Shown: positions 1-8,657, counted from the stretch's first letter. The stretch is DNA of 64,000 nucleotides from Burkholderia ubonensis (GCF_001718695.1 NZ_CP013420.1:3204348-3268347), one strand, 5' to 3'. Numbers and translations are program-made. The notes: generated by a model not told the origin, from the letters alone.

Positions 1-966
1 CCCGTGATGCTGCGTGAAGTCGCGCTGCGCGGACTCGACCATCACCGGCGCGCCGCACGCGTAGACCTGGTGCGCCGACAGGTCGGGCAGGTCCTCGATC
101 ACCGCGCGATGGACGAAGCCGGTGCGGCCGCTCCACTGGTCGGCGTCGTCCGGCTCGGACAGCACCGGCACGAACCGGAAGTTCGGAATCTCGCGCGCCC
201 ATTGCTCGGCGAGCTCGGCGAGATAGATGTCCTTCTTGCGGCGCGCGCCCCAGTAGAGCGTCATCGGACGCGTGATGCCCCGGTGCTTCACGTGCTCGAT
301 GATCGCCTTGATCGGCGCGAAGCCGGTGCCGGACGCGAGCAGCACGATCGGCTTGTCCGAATCCTCGCGCAGGAAGAACGTGCCGAGCGGGCCTTCGAAG
401 CGCAGGATGTCGCGCTCCTTCATCGCACCGAACACGTGGTCGGTGAACTTGCCGCCCGGCATGTGGCGGATGTGCAGCTCGATCGGGCCTTCCTCGTGCG
501 GCGCGTTCGCCATCGAGTAGCTGCGGCGCGAGCCGTCCTTCAGGATGAATTCGATGTACTGGCCCGCGAGGTACTGCAGGCGCTCGTTGGCCGGCAGCTG
601 CAGCTTCAGCACCATCACGTCGTCGGCCTTGCGCTCGAGCGCGGCGATGCGGCACGGCAGCTTCTTGACCTGCACCCCGTCGACGCCGGCGATCTCGCGC
701 ACGTCGATCTCGAGATCGCATTGCGCCTTCGAGCAGCACAGCAGCGCGAGGCCGCGGGTCCGCTCGTCGTTGGACAGCGCCGACGCGGCGTGCGGGCCCT
801 GCTCGATCTGGCCCGACACGATCTGCCCCTTGCAGGAGCCGCACGCGCCGTTCTTGCAGCCGTACGGCAGATGGACGTTCTGGCGCAGCGCGGCCGCCAG
901 CACGGTTTCGTCCGACTCGACCTGGAATTGCCGGCCGCTTTGCTTGAGAGTGACGTTGAATGCCAT
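1..966 (-). CDS. CDP-6-deoxy-delta-3,4-glucoseen reductase-like 2Fe-2S/FAD/NAD oxidoreductase (3' end outside window)
   Basis: The frame starts at the ATG at 966 and is still open at base 1, so 322 residues are visible and the C-terminus is missing. Residues 1-90 form a plant-type [2Fe-2S] ferredoxin domain with C37, C42 and C45 (PYGCKNGACGSC) and a further Cys pair at 77-78. A ferredoxin-reductase FAD domain follows (RRSYSMANAP, near residue 150), then an NAD-binding domain (SGTGFAPIK, near residue 210). Such proteins pass electrons from NAD(P)H through FAD to the iron-sulfur centre and on to a partner. The CDP-sugar name is inherited from the family and the true partner is unknown. It is divergent from the epimerase-like gene at 1071. 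Confidence 0.85.
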   Translation of the reverse strand, partial: MAFNVTLKQSGRQFQVESDETVLAAALRQNVHLPYGCKNGACGSCKGQIVSGQIEQGPHAASALSNDERTRGLALLCCSKAQCDLEIDVREIAGVDGVQVKKLPCRIAALERKADDVMVLKLQLPANERLQYLAGQYIEFILKDGSRRSYSMANAPHEEGPIELHIRHMPGGKFTDHVFGAMKERDILRFEGPLGTFFLREDSDKPIVLLASGTGFAPIKAIIEHVKHRGITRPMTLYWGARRKKDIYLAELAEQWAREIPNFRFVPVLSEPDDADQWSGRTGFVHRAVIEDLPDLSAHQVYACGAPVMVESAQRDFTQHHG

Positions 967-1070
967 AGAACCAACTAGAACAAAATGTGGGGACCGTGCT
1001 TGTTGCGCACGGCAGCTACAATGCAGCCGTTGCGCGCTGCGCAACGGTGGCTACTGATTTCGCAAACATC

Positions 1071-2108
1071 ATGATCGCGACACGAATTCTGCGCCGTCCG
1101 CGCGTGCTGATCGTCGGCTGCGGCGACGTCGGCCTGCGCTGCGTCGCCCAGTGGCGCGCGCGGCGCGGCGAGCTGCGGATCGTCGCGCTGACGAGCCATC
1201 CGGCCCGGCGTGACGAACTGCGCGCTGCGGGCGCGACGCCGATCGTCGGCGACCTCGACCGACCGTCGACGCTGGCCCGCCTCGCGGGGCTTGCGCCGCG
1301 CACGATCCTGCATCTCGCGCCGCCGCAGCCCGACGGACGCGACGATCGGCGCACGCGTGCGCTCGTTGCCGCATTGACCGTGCCCGGGCGGCGGCTCGCG
1401 CAGCCCGCGCCGGCATCCGGCAGGCTGCGGGCCGCGCGCGCGGCGCTCCGCCTGGCCGGTGCGCCCTCGCGGGAAACGCGTATTGTACCCGACGGTCTTC
1501 GCGCGCCCACGCTCGTCTACGCAAGCACGACCGGCGTGTACGGCGACTGCGGCGGCGCGCGCATCGACGAAACGCGGCCGCTCCACCCCGCCAATCCGCG
1601 CGCGTTGCGCCGGGTGTCGGCGGAGCGGCAACTGCGCGCCGCGACCGTGCGCGGCGGGCTGTCGGCGCGCATCGTCCGGATCCCCGGCATCTACGCGGCG
1701 AACCGGCTGCCGCTCGCGCGCCTCGAACGCGGCACGCCGGCGCTCGCGGCGGCCGACGACGTCTACACGAACCACATCCATGCCGACGACCTTGCGACGA
1801 TCCTGCTGCGCGCGGCCGCGCGCGGCAGGCCGTCGCGCGCCGTGCACGCGTCGGACGACAGCGAACTGCGGATGGGGGAGTATTTCGACCGGGTCGCACA
1901 AGTGTTCGGCCTGCCGCCGCCGCCGCGCGTGAGCCGCGCCGACGCCGAGCGCCTGCTCGAGCCGACGCTGCTGTCGTTCATGCGCGAGTCGCGGCGGCTG
2001 TCCAACGCACGGCTCAAGCGCGAATTGTGCGTGACGTTGCGCTATCCGACCGTAGACGATTTCCTTCAAACGCTCGCGCCCGGCGGCGCGTCAGGTCAGC
2101 GCGGGTAA
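1071..2108 (+). CDS. NAD-dependent epimerase/dehydratase family protein (YeeZ-like)
   Basis: A 345-residue protein beginning at the ATG at 1071, with the Rossmann nucleotide-binding motif VLIVGCGDVG near residue 12. The middle contains YASTTGVYGD, the Ser/Thr-Tyr region of extended SDR-type epimerases, and NHIHADDLA resembles the substrate-side loop of the family. Substrate is unknown. A GTG at 987 would add 28 residues that do not look like the family, so I prefer the ATG just before the Rossmann fold. I see no clear ribosome binding site for it. Its last 18 bases overlap the convergent small membrane protein gene ending at 2091. Confidence 0.75.
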   Translation: MIATRILRRPRVLIVGCGDVGLRCVAQWRARRGELRIVALTSHPARRDELRAAGATPIVGDLDRPSTLARLAGLAPRTILHLAPPQPDGRDDRRTRALVAALTVPGRRLAQPAPASGRLRAARAALRLAGAPSRETRIVPDGLRAPTLVYASTTGVYGDCGGARIDETRPLHPANPRALRRVSAERQLRAATVRGGLSARIVRIPGIYAANRLPLARLERGTPALAAADDVYTNHIHADDLATILLRAAARGRPSRAVHASDDSELRMGEYFDRVAQVFGLPPPPRVSRADAERLLEPTLLSFMRESRRLSNARLKRELCVTLRYPTVDDFLQTLAPGGASGQRG

Positions 2109-2279
2109 CGCCTCGATCAGCAGGAAGCAGAGCAACGCGCCGATCAGCGCACCGATCAGGTTCGGGTGATAGCGGTGCTTCAGATGCATCGCGGCCAGCA
2201 GCGCGCCGATTGCCACGACACCGATGATCGCGAACGCGATCATCACGTACGACAGTTCGAAAGAGTGGTTGACGCCCAT
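2091..2279 (-). CDS. Small two-helix membrane protein, function unknown
   Basis: A 62-residue protein with two hydrophobic segments (about residues 10-31 and 41-58) separated by a short basic loop (HLKHRYHP). A GGGGAGA ribosome binding site sits about 6 bases before the ATG, which supports translation. I do not recognise a named family. The 3' end overlaps the convergent epimerase-like gene by 18 bases. The likely location is the inner membrane. Confidence 0.65.
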   Translation of the reverse strand: MGVNHSFELSYVMIAFAIIGVVAIGALLAAMHLKHRYHPNLIGALIGALLCFLLIEALPALT

Positions 2280-2385
2280 GATGTCTCCCCAGCATCGCTG
2301 TTCGTGACAGCTTGTAATTCGAGTATAGCGGGGGATCGGGCGGCCGCTGCGCGGCCGATCGCCGAACGGTCGTGCGGATTTTCCC

Positions 2386-3102
2386 TTACAGGGTTTTGAC
2401 GGTATTGCGCAGCGCTGCCAGCTCAGCCTCTGCGAGCCAGCACCAGCTACCGGGCGCCAGCCCGGCCGGCAGCGCGAATCCGCCGATGCTTTCGCGGTGC
2501 AGCGCCTCCACGCGATTGCTCGCCGCCGCGACCATCCGTTTCACCTGATGATATTTGCCTTCGAGCACGGTCAGCGCGAGCACGTGCGCGTCGCGCGCGT
2601 CGGCTGCGACCGCGGCGATCGGCTTCGGCTCGCCGTGCAGCTGGACGCCCGTGCGCAGCGCGTGCAGCTGCGCGTCGTCGAGCGGGTGGCGCACGGTCGC
2701 GACGTAGGTCTTCGGCACCTTGCGCTTCGGCGACGTGTACGCGTGAACGAACTGGCCGTCGTCGGACAGCAGCAGCAGGCCGGTCGTGTCCTGGTCGAGG
2801 CGGCCGACGCACTGCACGCCGCGCGCGACGAGCGGCGTCGGCAGCAGGCTGAACACGCTCGCGTGATGCTGCGGATCGCGCGAGCACTCGTAGCCGGCCG
2901 GCTTGTTGAGCGCGAGATACGCGCGCGCGTGATACGGCCACGCGGTGCCGTCGAGCGTGAACACGAGGCCGTCCGTGTCGAAGGCTGCGTCCGGGTCGGT
3001 CGCGCTCGCGCCCGCGACGGTGACGCGGCCCGATTCGATCAGGCCGCGGCACTGGCGGCGCGAGCCGAAGCCCTGGGTGAAGAGAATGCTTTCGAGATCC
3101 AT
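2386..3102 (-). CDS. rsuA: 16S rRNA pseudouridine(516) synthase
   Basis: A 238-residue protein with an N-terminal S4 RNA-binding domain (residues 3-45, ILFTQGFGSRRQCRGLI) and the RsuA/RluB/E/F catalytic signature GRLDQDTTGLLLLSDD, in which the first Asp is the nucleophile. Length and domain order match RsuA, which isomerises U516 of 16S rRNA during 30S assembly. RluE-type enzymes share the fold, so the exact target is inferred from the S4 domain and overall resemblance. It is a single gene; the 282 bases before it at 2104-2385 carry only the small membrane protein and its leader. Confidence 0.88.
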   Translation of the reverse strand: MDLESILFTQGFGSRRQCRGLIESGRVTVAGASATDPDAAFDTDGLVFTLDGTAWPYHARAYLALNKPAGYECSRDPQHHASVFSLLPTPLVARGVQCVGRLDQDTTGLLLLSDDGQFVHAYTSPKRKVPKTYVATVRHPLDDAQLHALRTGVQLHGEPKPIAAVAADARDAHVLALTVLEGKYHQVKRMVAAASNRVEALHRESIGGFALPAGLAPGSWCWLAEAELAALRNTVKTL

Positions 3103-3321
3103 AGCGCGCGCATTCTATCAAGCAGCGGCGCAGGGACGGCATGAACGCGCATGCGTCGGTAAGCTGCCGGAACGCCGCGCTGCGCCCGTTCGTTCAGTTC
3201 GAGCGTACGGCGAGTTCGACGGCTACGGTTCGCTGACCGTGCGCGGGCTCGTCCACGACCTGTGCCGCCACGACCGGCGGCATCTGGCCGGCATGCAGTG
3301 GCTGCTCGGCAAGATCGACGC
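3103..3321. other. Non-coding stretch between rsuA and a LysR relic
   Basis: I see no convincing gene, repeat or strong terminator here. It carries the rsuA promoter side and the downstream flank of the decayed LysR fragment. The open frames crossing it have no family resemblance. Confidence 0.5.
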
Positions 3322-3450
3322 GGCGCGCAGCCGCGCGCGCACTTCGCGCTCCATGCCGACCATGTTGCGTGCGTACCCGTACAGCGTGTCGCCGGCCGGC
3401 GTCGGCGCGATCCGGCGTGTCGCGCGCGCCAGCAGCACGGTGCCGGCCGG
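3322..3450 (-). pseudogene. LysR-type regulator remnant, truncated at both ends
   Basis: In one minus-strand frame about 40 residues read GTVLLARATRRIAPTPAGDT followed by LYGYARNMVGMEREVRARLR. This matches the end of the LysR winged helix and the start of the linker helix (the usual pattern is LFxRTTRRxxxTxAGxxxYxxxxxxl). The HTH recognition helix that should precede it is absent, because that DNA is the 3' end of an SDR gene whose stop is only 17 bases away. The effector domain that should follow is also absent. I read it as a relic left when the SDR block replaced or invaded a regulator gene. Confidence 0.6.
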
Positions 3451-3466
3451 CCCGGCGCGCGAAGGA

Positions 3467-4366
3467 TCAGCCGCCGACGCGCGGCGCGAGCAGATCGGCG
3501 AGCCCGATGTTCCTGAACATCTCGCGGCGGATGCGATCGCCGACGCGGAACACTTCCTCGGCGCCGTCCTGCGACGGGTCGACGAACACGCGGTAGGGGC
3601 GCTTGCCGGCCGGCGCCGCGACGAGTTCGGCAATGGCCGTGGCGACGGCGTCGGCGTCGGCGTCGGCCGGTTCGAGCGCGGCGAGGCCCTTCAACGCCTG
3701 ATCGGCGACACCCGCGTACGGCCCGCCGTCGTAGGCGGCCTGCACGGCGGTATCGGCCGGCTTGCCCGCATGGAGGAAGTGATTCGTGCCCCGGGTGAAC
3801 GCGCCCGGCACGACGATCGACGTTTCGATGCCCCAGCGTGCGAGCTCGGCCGCGTAGGACACCGCGAGCGAGTCCATCGCGGCTTTCGCGGCGAAGTAGG
3901 GCGCGAGGAACGGCGGGGTGCCGCCGCGCGCCGACGAGGACGACACCCACACGAGCAGGCCACGGCGCTGGCGGCGCAGGTGCGGCAGCGCCGCGCGGTT
4001 CACGCGCTGGGTCGACACGACGTTGACGTCGTAGAGCTGCGCCAGCTGTTCGGGCGTGAACGCTTCGGCCGGCCCGAACACCATGTGACCGGCGTTGTGG
4101 ACGACGATGTCGAGGCGGCCGTTGTCCGCGATCACGCGATCGATGGCGGCGTCGACCGATGCGTCGTCGCCGACGTCGAGTTCGACGCTGCGCAGATCGA
4201 CGCCGTGTTGTTGCGCATAGGCGGCGACGGCGGCGACGCGCGGTGCATTGCGCCCGGCGCTCTCGCGCATCGAGGCGTAGACCGTGTGACCGGCGCGGGC
4301 GAGCGCCTGGGCCGTCAGCAAGCCGAAGCCGCTGGACGCGCCGGTGACGAGGACGACTTCCTTCAT
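3467..4366 (-). CDS. SDR family oxidoreductase (classical short-chain dehydrogenase)
   Basis: A 299-residue short-chain dehydrogenase. It has the cofactor motif TGASSGFG at residues 8-15, NNAG replaced by HNAG, WVSSSSA for the catalytic Ser, and YFAAK for the Tyr-x-x-x-Lys pair. The start at 4366 has an AGGAG ribosome binding site 8 bases upstream. It is the second gene of a two-SDR unit, 44 bases after the first, and is divergent from the LysR regulator at 5269. The substrate is unknown. The C-terminal extension of about 60 residues beyond the Rossmann core is longer than in FabG-type enzymes. Confidence 0.85.
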   Translation of the reverse strand: MKEVVLVTGASSGFGLLTAQALARAGHTVYASMRESAGRNAPRVAAVAAYAQQHGVDLRSVELDVGDDASVDAAIDRVIADNGRLDIVVHNAGHMVFGPAEAFTPEQLAQLYDVNVVSTQRVNRAALPHLRRQRRGLLVWVSSSSARGGTPPFLAPYFAAKAAMDSLAVSYAAELARWGIETSIVVPGAFTRGTNHFLHAGKPADTAVQAAYDGGPYAGVADQALKGLAALEPADADADAVATAIAELVAAPAGKRPYRVFVDPSQDGAEEVFRVGDRIRREMFRNIGLADLLAPRVGG

Positions 4367-4410
4367 GAGCAATCTCCTGGCGGAAAGATGAGGGGGCGGC
4401 GAGCGGTCCG

Positions 4411-5148
4411 TCAGCACATGCCGCCGTTGGCGCGCAGGATCTGGCCGTTGATCCATGCGCCGTCCGGACCCGCGAGGAACGCGACGGCGCCGGCGATGTC
4501 GTCGGGCTGGCCGAGCCGTTCGAGCGGGTTCAGCTTCGCGAGCCGATCGATAAGTTCGGGGCTCTTGCCCTGCAGGAACAACTCGGTCGCGACCGGTCCC
4601 GGCGCGACGGCGTTCACGCGGATGCCGCGCCCGCGCATTTCCTGGGCGAGCACCTGCGTCATGCTTTCGACCGCCGCCTTGCTCGCGACGTACAGCCCGT
4701 AGGTCGGCATGCGCATCCCGATCACGCTGGTCGACAGGTTGACGATCCGGCCGCCGTCGCGCACGCGCTGCGCTGCCGCGCGGCATACGTTGAACGTGCC
4801 CTTCACGTTGATCGCGAACGTGTTGTCGAACACCGCATCGTCGAACTCGGCGATCGCCGCGAGCTTCATCACGCCCGCCGAGTTCACCACCACGTCGATC
4901 CCGCCGAAGGCATCGCGGGCCGCGTCGAACAGCGAGGTGACGGCGGCCGGATCGGCGACGTTCGCCTGCACGGCGATCGCCTGACCGCCGTCGGCGACGA
5001 TCGCGTCGACCACTTCGCGGGCCGGGCCGGCGCTCCCGGCATAGTTGACGACGACCCGGAAGCCGTCCCGGGCGAGTTGGCGCGCGATTTCCGCGCCGAT
5101 GCCGCGCGACGAACCTGTGACGATGGCGACTTGTTCCGATGTGCTCAT
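4411..5148 (-). CDS. SDR family oxidoreductase, FabG-like
   Basis: A 245-residue classical SDR with TGSSRGIG (residues 11-18), the NSAG motif, the catalytic Ser in NLSTSV, YVASK for Tyr-x-x-x-Lys, and the typical C-terminus INGQILRANGGMC. An AGGAG ribosome binding site precedes the ATG at 5148. It resembles 3-oxoacyl-ACP-reductase-like and glucose-dehydrogenase-like SDRs of unknown substrate. With the gene at 3467 it forms a two-gene unit probably controlled by the divergent LysR protein. Confidence 0.86.
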   Translation of the reverse strand: MSTSEQVAIVTGSSRGIGAEIARQLARDGFRVVVNYAGSAGPAREVVDAIVADGGQAIAVQANVADPAAVTSLFDAARDAFGGIDVVVNSAGVMKLAAIAEFDDAVFDNTFAINVKGTFNVCRAAAQRVRDGGRIVNLSTSVIGMRMPTYGLYVASKAAVESMTQVLAQEMRGRGIRVNAVAPGPVATELFLQGKSPELIDRLAKLNPLERLGQPDDIAGAVAFLAGPDGAWINGQILRANGGMC

Positions 5149-5238
5149 GTTCTGCTCCTGTCGAGTGGATGAGTGCCGTTCGATCCGGCGACAGGACCAC
5201 TGTAGGCTTCCTCGATAAATAAAAATAATGAATAATGA

Positions 5239-5257
5239 TCAGTCAATGAATGACTGA
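5239..5257. promoter_or_regulatory. Candidate LysR operator (inverted repeat)
   Basis: The inverted repeat TCAGTCA-N5-TGACTGA (7-base perfect arms) lies in an unusually AT-rich stretch (about 5210-5268) between the divergent SDR unit and the LysR gene, 11 bases before the LysR ATG. This is where LysR proteins usually bind to repress themselves and activate the neighbouring unit. Binding is inferred. Confidence 0.5.
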
Positions 5258-5268
5258 AAGTATGTTTC

Positions 5269-6171
5269 ATGGGATTCGACAGCAGATTGCTCAGCGGTAT
5301 CGGCGTGCTCTCCGCGGTGATCGAGGCGGGTACCTTCGCGCGGGCGGGCGAGGCGATGGGATTGACGCAGCCGGCGGTGAGCCGTGCGGTGGCGCGGCTG
5401 GAGGAGCGCGTCGGGATCCGGATCTTCAACCGGACGGCGCGTGCGATCACGCTGACCGACGAAGGGCGGCGCTTCTACGAGACGGTCGCGCCGCTGCTGG
5501 CCGGTATCGAGGAGGCGGCGCTCGACGCCGGTCAGTCGAAGGCGCGCGTGAGAGGGCGGCTGCGGGTCAACGTGGACGGCACGTTCGGCCACTACGTGCT
5601 GGCGCCGCGGATGGCGGAATTTCTCGATCGTTATCCGGAGCTGTCGGTCGAGATCAGTGTGCGCGACCGGATGGGCGACCTCGTCGCGGACGGCTTCGAC
5701 GTGGCCGTGCGCTTCGGCATCCCGGAGCCGTCGTCATATCGCGCGCGATTGCTGCTCGAGACGCGCGTGCTGACGTGCGCGTCGGCGGCCTACATCGCGC
5801 GTCATGGCGAACCGCTGCACCCGCGGGATCTCGCTGACGGTCACCGGTGCGTGCTGATCCGCGATCCGGTGACCGGGCGGCCGTATGAATGGGAGTTTCA
5901 TCGCGGCAACGAAGTCGTGCCGGTCGACGCCGCCGGCAGGCTGACGGTGAACGATACGGGCGGACTGCTCGGCGCGTGCCTGGGCGGCGTCGGCATTGCG
6001 CAACTGCTCGAACTCTATGCGCGGGACGTCCTGGCCGACGGAAGGTTGGTGCAGTTGTTGCCCGAGTGGGCGGACGAGACTTTCCCGCTTTACGCGTATC
6101 ACCATGCGTCGAATCTCGTTTCGGCGAAGGTGAGGGTGTTTCTGGACTTCGTCCGCGAGCTGATGGTCTGA
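5269..6171 (+). CDS. LysR-family transcriptional regulator
   Basis: A 300-residue LysR regulator. The winged helix covers residues 1-60 (TFARAGEAMGLTQPAVSRAV is the HTH, with RIFNRTARAITLTDEG as the wing), followed by a periplasmic-binding-like effector domain. It is transcribed away from two SDR genes, with a palindrome in the shared AT-rich promoter, so it most likely controls them. The effector is unknown. It differs in sequence from the LysR relic at 3322. Confidence 0.9.
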   Translation: MGFDSRLLSGIGVLSAVIEAGTFARAGEAMGLTQPAVSRAVARLEERVGIRIFNRTARAITLTDEGRRFYETVAPLLAGIEEAALDAGQSKARVRGRLRVNVDGTFGHYVLAPRMAEFLDRYPELSVEISVRDRMGDLVADGFDVAVRFGIPEPSSYRARLLLETRVLTCASAAYIARHGEPLHPRDLADGHRCVLIRDPVTGRPYEWEFHRGNEVVPVDAAGRLTVNDTGGLLGACLGGVGIAQLLELYARDVLADGRLVQLLPEWADETFPLYAYHHASNLVSAKVRVFLDFVRELMV

Positions 6172-6231
6172 GCGCACCGGGCGGCTGGCCGCCGCCGGTT
6201 AGCCGATGCGCTGCGGAACGCGCGGCACCAA

Positions 6232-6265
6232 CAAAAAACCCGCGAAGCGGCGAGCTTGCGCGGGT
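6232..6265 (-). terminator. Rho-independent terminator of the tRNA-Leu gene
   Basis: On the minus strand ACCCGCG and CGCGGGT form a 7-bp stem around a 14-base loop, followed by a run of six T, 35 bases after the tRNA 3' end. Confidence 0.75.
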
Positions 6266-6299
6266 GTCGACAGACGCAGCGCACGACGCTGCGAAAGAC

Positions 6300-6384
6300 T
6301 GGTGCCCAGGGCCGGAATCGAACCGGCACGCCTTGCGGCGGGGGATTTTGAGTCCCCTGCGTCTACCAATTTCACCACCTGGGC
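6300..6384 (-). tRNA. tRNA-Leu (CAA)
   Basis: An 85-nt cloverleaf with an encoded CCA end. The acceptor stem is GCCCAGG/CCTGGGC, the D-loop contains TTGGTAGACG, the anticodon loop is CTCAAAA between GGGGA and TCCCC (anticodon CAA), there is a long class II variable arm (CGCCGCAAGGCG) and the T-arm contains GGTTCGATTCC. The long variable arm and CAA anticodon identify tRNA-Leu reading UUG. It borders the SDR/LysR accessory block. I see no attachment-site duplication. Confidence 0.95.
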
Positions 6385-6481
6385 TTGTGATCGTTGCCGC
6401 ACCAGCGATGCTGCGCGGCGAAACGCGGATTATGGCGGAAAATGGGGCGCCGGGCAAGCCATCGGCGCGCCGCGCCGCCCG

Positions 6482-7639
6482 TTACCGGCTCAGGTAGACG
6501 AACCGGCCCTGTTTCACGATCCCCATCACGCTCGCGCGCTGATCGAGTCCGACGTGGTCCTTGTCGCTCGTGTTGACGACGCCGTTCGGCACGACCAGCT
6601 CGTGCGCCCGTTCGAGTTCGCGCCGCAGCGCCGTCCGGAACGCCGGCGTGCCCGGCTGCGCCGCCTTCAGCGCGCGGCCGACCGCGTCCGCGAGGCGCGG
6701 ATACACGCCGGCCGCGTCGCCCGCGAACTGCGTGACCGTGCCCGCGCCGTAGCGCGCTTCATATGCATCGACGAACGCCAGCGCCGCCTTGCGCGCCGGG
6801 TCGTCGGCCGGCAACGTGCGGGCGACGACGACCGGCTGCGTCGGGAACAGCGTGCCTTCCACGTCCTTGCCGCCGAGCCGGATGAATTCCGGCGTCGCGA
6901 TTCCGTGCGTCTGGTAGATCGCGCCCTTGTAGCCGCGCTCGATCAGCGTGCGCTGCGGCAGCACGGCCGGCGTGCCCGAGCCCGCGATCAGGACGGCATC
7001 GGGCTTCGCCGCGATCAGCTTCAGCGCCTGCCCGGTGACGCTCGCGTCGGTCCGGTTGAAGCGCTCGGTCGCGATCACGCGGATCTTGCGGATCTCGGCG
7101 AAGCGCGTGAACTCGTTCAGCCAGCTGTCGCCATAGCTGTCCGCGAAGCCGATGAAGCCGACCGTCTTCACGCCGTGATTGGCCATGTAGCGCGTCATCA
7201 CGTCGGCCATCGCGCTGTCGCTCTGCGCCATCTTGAACGCCCAGGTGCGCGCGCCTTCCTGCGGCTCGACGATCGCGCCCGAGCCGACCAGCGTGATCAT
7301 CGGCGTTTGCGACGCGGCCACCGCGTCCAGCGCCGCAAGCGCGGCCGGCGTGATGTTCGGCCCGACCACGACGTCGACGTGATCCTCGTCCACCAGCTTG
7401 CGGATATTGCGCACGGCCGCGCCCGGATCGGACGCATCGTCGAGCACCGTCAGCTGCACCGGCTGGCCGGCGATCGTCTTCGGCCACATCAGGATCGCGT
7501 TCTTGCTGGTGATGCCGATCGCGGCGGCCGGGCCGGTCGACGACAGGTCGACGCCGACCTTCAGGTCGGCATGCGCGGCCGCGCAGCCGAGCAACAGGGC
7601 GCCGGCAGCGGCGCGGCGCAACAGGGCGGGAAGCGTCAT
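6482..7639 (-). CDS. ABC transporter periplasmic substrate-binding protein, branched-chain amino-acid type
   Basis: A 385-residue type I periplasmic binding protein. A signal peptide covers residues 1-23 (LLRRAAAGALLLGCAAAHA), followed by the Leu/Ile/Val-binding fold (DLKVGVDLSSTGPAAAIG and VVVGPNITPAALAALDAVA). The ATG at 7639 is chosen because a GGAG sits 8 bases upstream and the signal peptide starts there; an upstream in-frame start would add 22 unrelated residues. No permease or ATPase gene lies beside it, so its transporter partner is elsewhere or it works alone. The ligand is unknown. Confidence 0.85.
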   Translation of the reverse strand: MTLPALLRRAAAGALLLGCAAAHADLKVGVDLSSTGPAAAIGITSKNAILMWPKTIAGQPVQLTVLDDASDPGAAVRNIRKLVDEDHVDVVVGPNITPAALAALDAVAASQTPMITLVGSGAIVEPQEGARTWAFKMAQSDSAMADVMTRYMANHGVKTVGFIGFADSYGDSWLNEFTRFAEIRKIRVIATERFNRTDASVTGQALKLIAAKPDAVLIAGSGTPAVLPQRTLIERGYKGAIYQTHGIATPEFIRLGGKDVEGTLFPTQPVVVARTLPADDPARKAALAFVDAYEARYGAGTVTQFAGDAAGVYPRLADAVGRALKAAQPGTPAFRTALRRELERAHELVVPNGVVNTSDKDHVGLDQRASVMGIVKQGRFVYLSR

Positions 7640-7668
7640 GCGGAAGTCTCCATCTGCGTCGGGCAACC

Positions 7669-7697
7669 AAAAGGGGCGCGATATCGAACCGCGCCCC
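7669..7697 (-). terminator. Rho-independent terminator after cysB
   Basis: On the minus strand GGGGCGCG/CGCGCCCC form an 8-bp stem around a 9-base loop followed by TTTT, 19 bases after the cysB stop. It separates cysB from the binding-protein gene. Confidence 0.7.
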
Positions 7698-7715
7698 GCG
7701 TTCAAACCGCGTGCG

Positions 7716-8657
7716 TCAAAGCTCGTACGATTCGGCTTCGCCCTTGAGCGCCTGCTCGATCAGCTTGCGGTTCAGCGTCGGCGACAGCAGTTCGACGAGC
7801 GTGTACACATAGCTGCGCAGGTACGCGCCCTGCTTGAGCGCGACGCGCGTGACGTTGCTGCCGAACAGGTGGCCGACCGGAATCAGCCGCAGGTTGCGGT
7901 CGCGCTCCGGGTTGAACGCGATGTCGGCCATGATCCCGACGCCGAGGCCGAGCTCGACGTAGGTCTTGATCACGTCGGCGTCGATCGCCTCGAGCACGAT
8001 GTCCGGCGACAGCCCGCGCAGCGCGAACGCATGGTTGATCTTCCTGCGGCCGGCGAACGCGTCGTCGTAGGTGATCAGCGGGTACTGCGCGAGATCGTCG
8101 AGCGTCGGCGTCTTGCGCTCGAGCAGCGGGTGATCGGCGGGCACCACGGCCGCGTGATGCCACTGGAAGCAGGGCAGCGACACGAGCTCCTTGTAGTCGG
8201 CGATCGCCTCGGTCGCGATCGCGAGGTCGGCCTGGTCGTGGATCACCATCTCGGCGACCTGCGTCGGGCTGCCCTGCAGGATCGACAGGTGCACCTTCGG
8301 GAAGCGCTTCTTGAATTCGGCGATCGCGGCCGGCAGCGAGTAGCGGGCCTGCGTGTGGGTCGCCGCGATCGTCAGGTTGCCCTGATCCTGCGCGGCGTAA
8401 TCCTTTCCGACCCTTTTCAGGCTTTCGACCTCCTGGAGGATCCGCTCGACGGACGCGAGAATGATCCGCCCCGGTTCGGTGAGCGAACGCACGCGCTTGC
8501 CGTGCCGCGTGAAGATCTCCACGCCGAGCTCGTCTTCGAGCTCGATGATCGCCTTCGACACCCCCGGCTGCGACGTGTACAGCGCCTTGGCGGCCTCGGT
8601 GAGGTTGAAATTCTGCCGGACGGCCTCGCGCACGAAGCGAAATTGGTGCAGGTTCAT
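7716..8657 (-). CDS. cysB: CysB-type LysR regulator of sulfur assimilation
   Basis: A 313-residue LysR regulator with an N-terminal HTH (NLTEAAKALYTSQPGVSKAI, residues 17-36) and a CysB-like effector domain (ATHTQARYSLP, GLGVGIMADIAF). CysB-family proteins activate sulfate-reduction genes when sulfur is short and respond to acetylserine or related signals. It is divergent from cysI across a 215-base AT-rich region, the expected position for controlling the cys operon. Burkholderia may carry several CysB/SsuR paralogues, so the exact regulon is inferred from position. Confidence 0.9.
   Translation of the reverse strand: MNLHQFRFVREAVRQNFNLTEAAKALYTSQPGVSKAIIELEDELGVEIFTRHGKRVRSLTEPGRIILASVERILQEVESLKRVGKDYAAQDQGNLTIAATHTQARYSLPAAIAEFKKRFPKVHLSILQGSPTQVAEMVIHDQADLAIATEAIADYKELVSLPCFQWHHAAVVPADHPLLERKTPTLDDLAQYPLITYDDAFAGRRKINHAFALRGLSPDIVLEAIDADVIKTYVELGLGVGIMADIAFNPERDRNLRLIPVGHLFGSNVTRVALKQGAYLRSYVYTLVELLSPTLNRKLIEQALKGEAESYEL

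Noticed and set aside
6300..6384. tRNA-Leu as a phage integration site
   Set aside because: I could not find an integrase gene or a direct repeat of the tRNA 3' end in the adjacent block.
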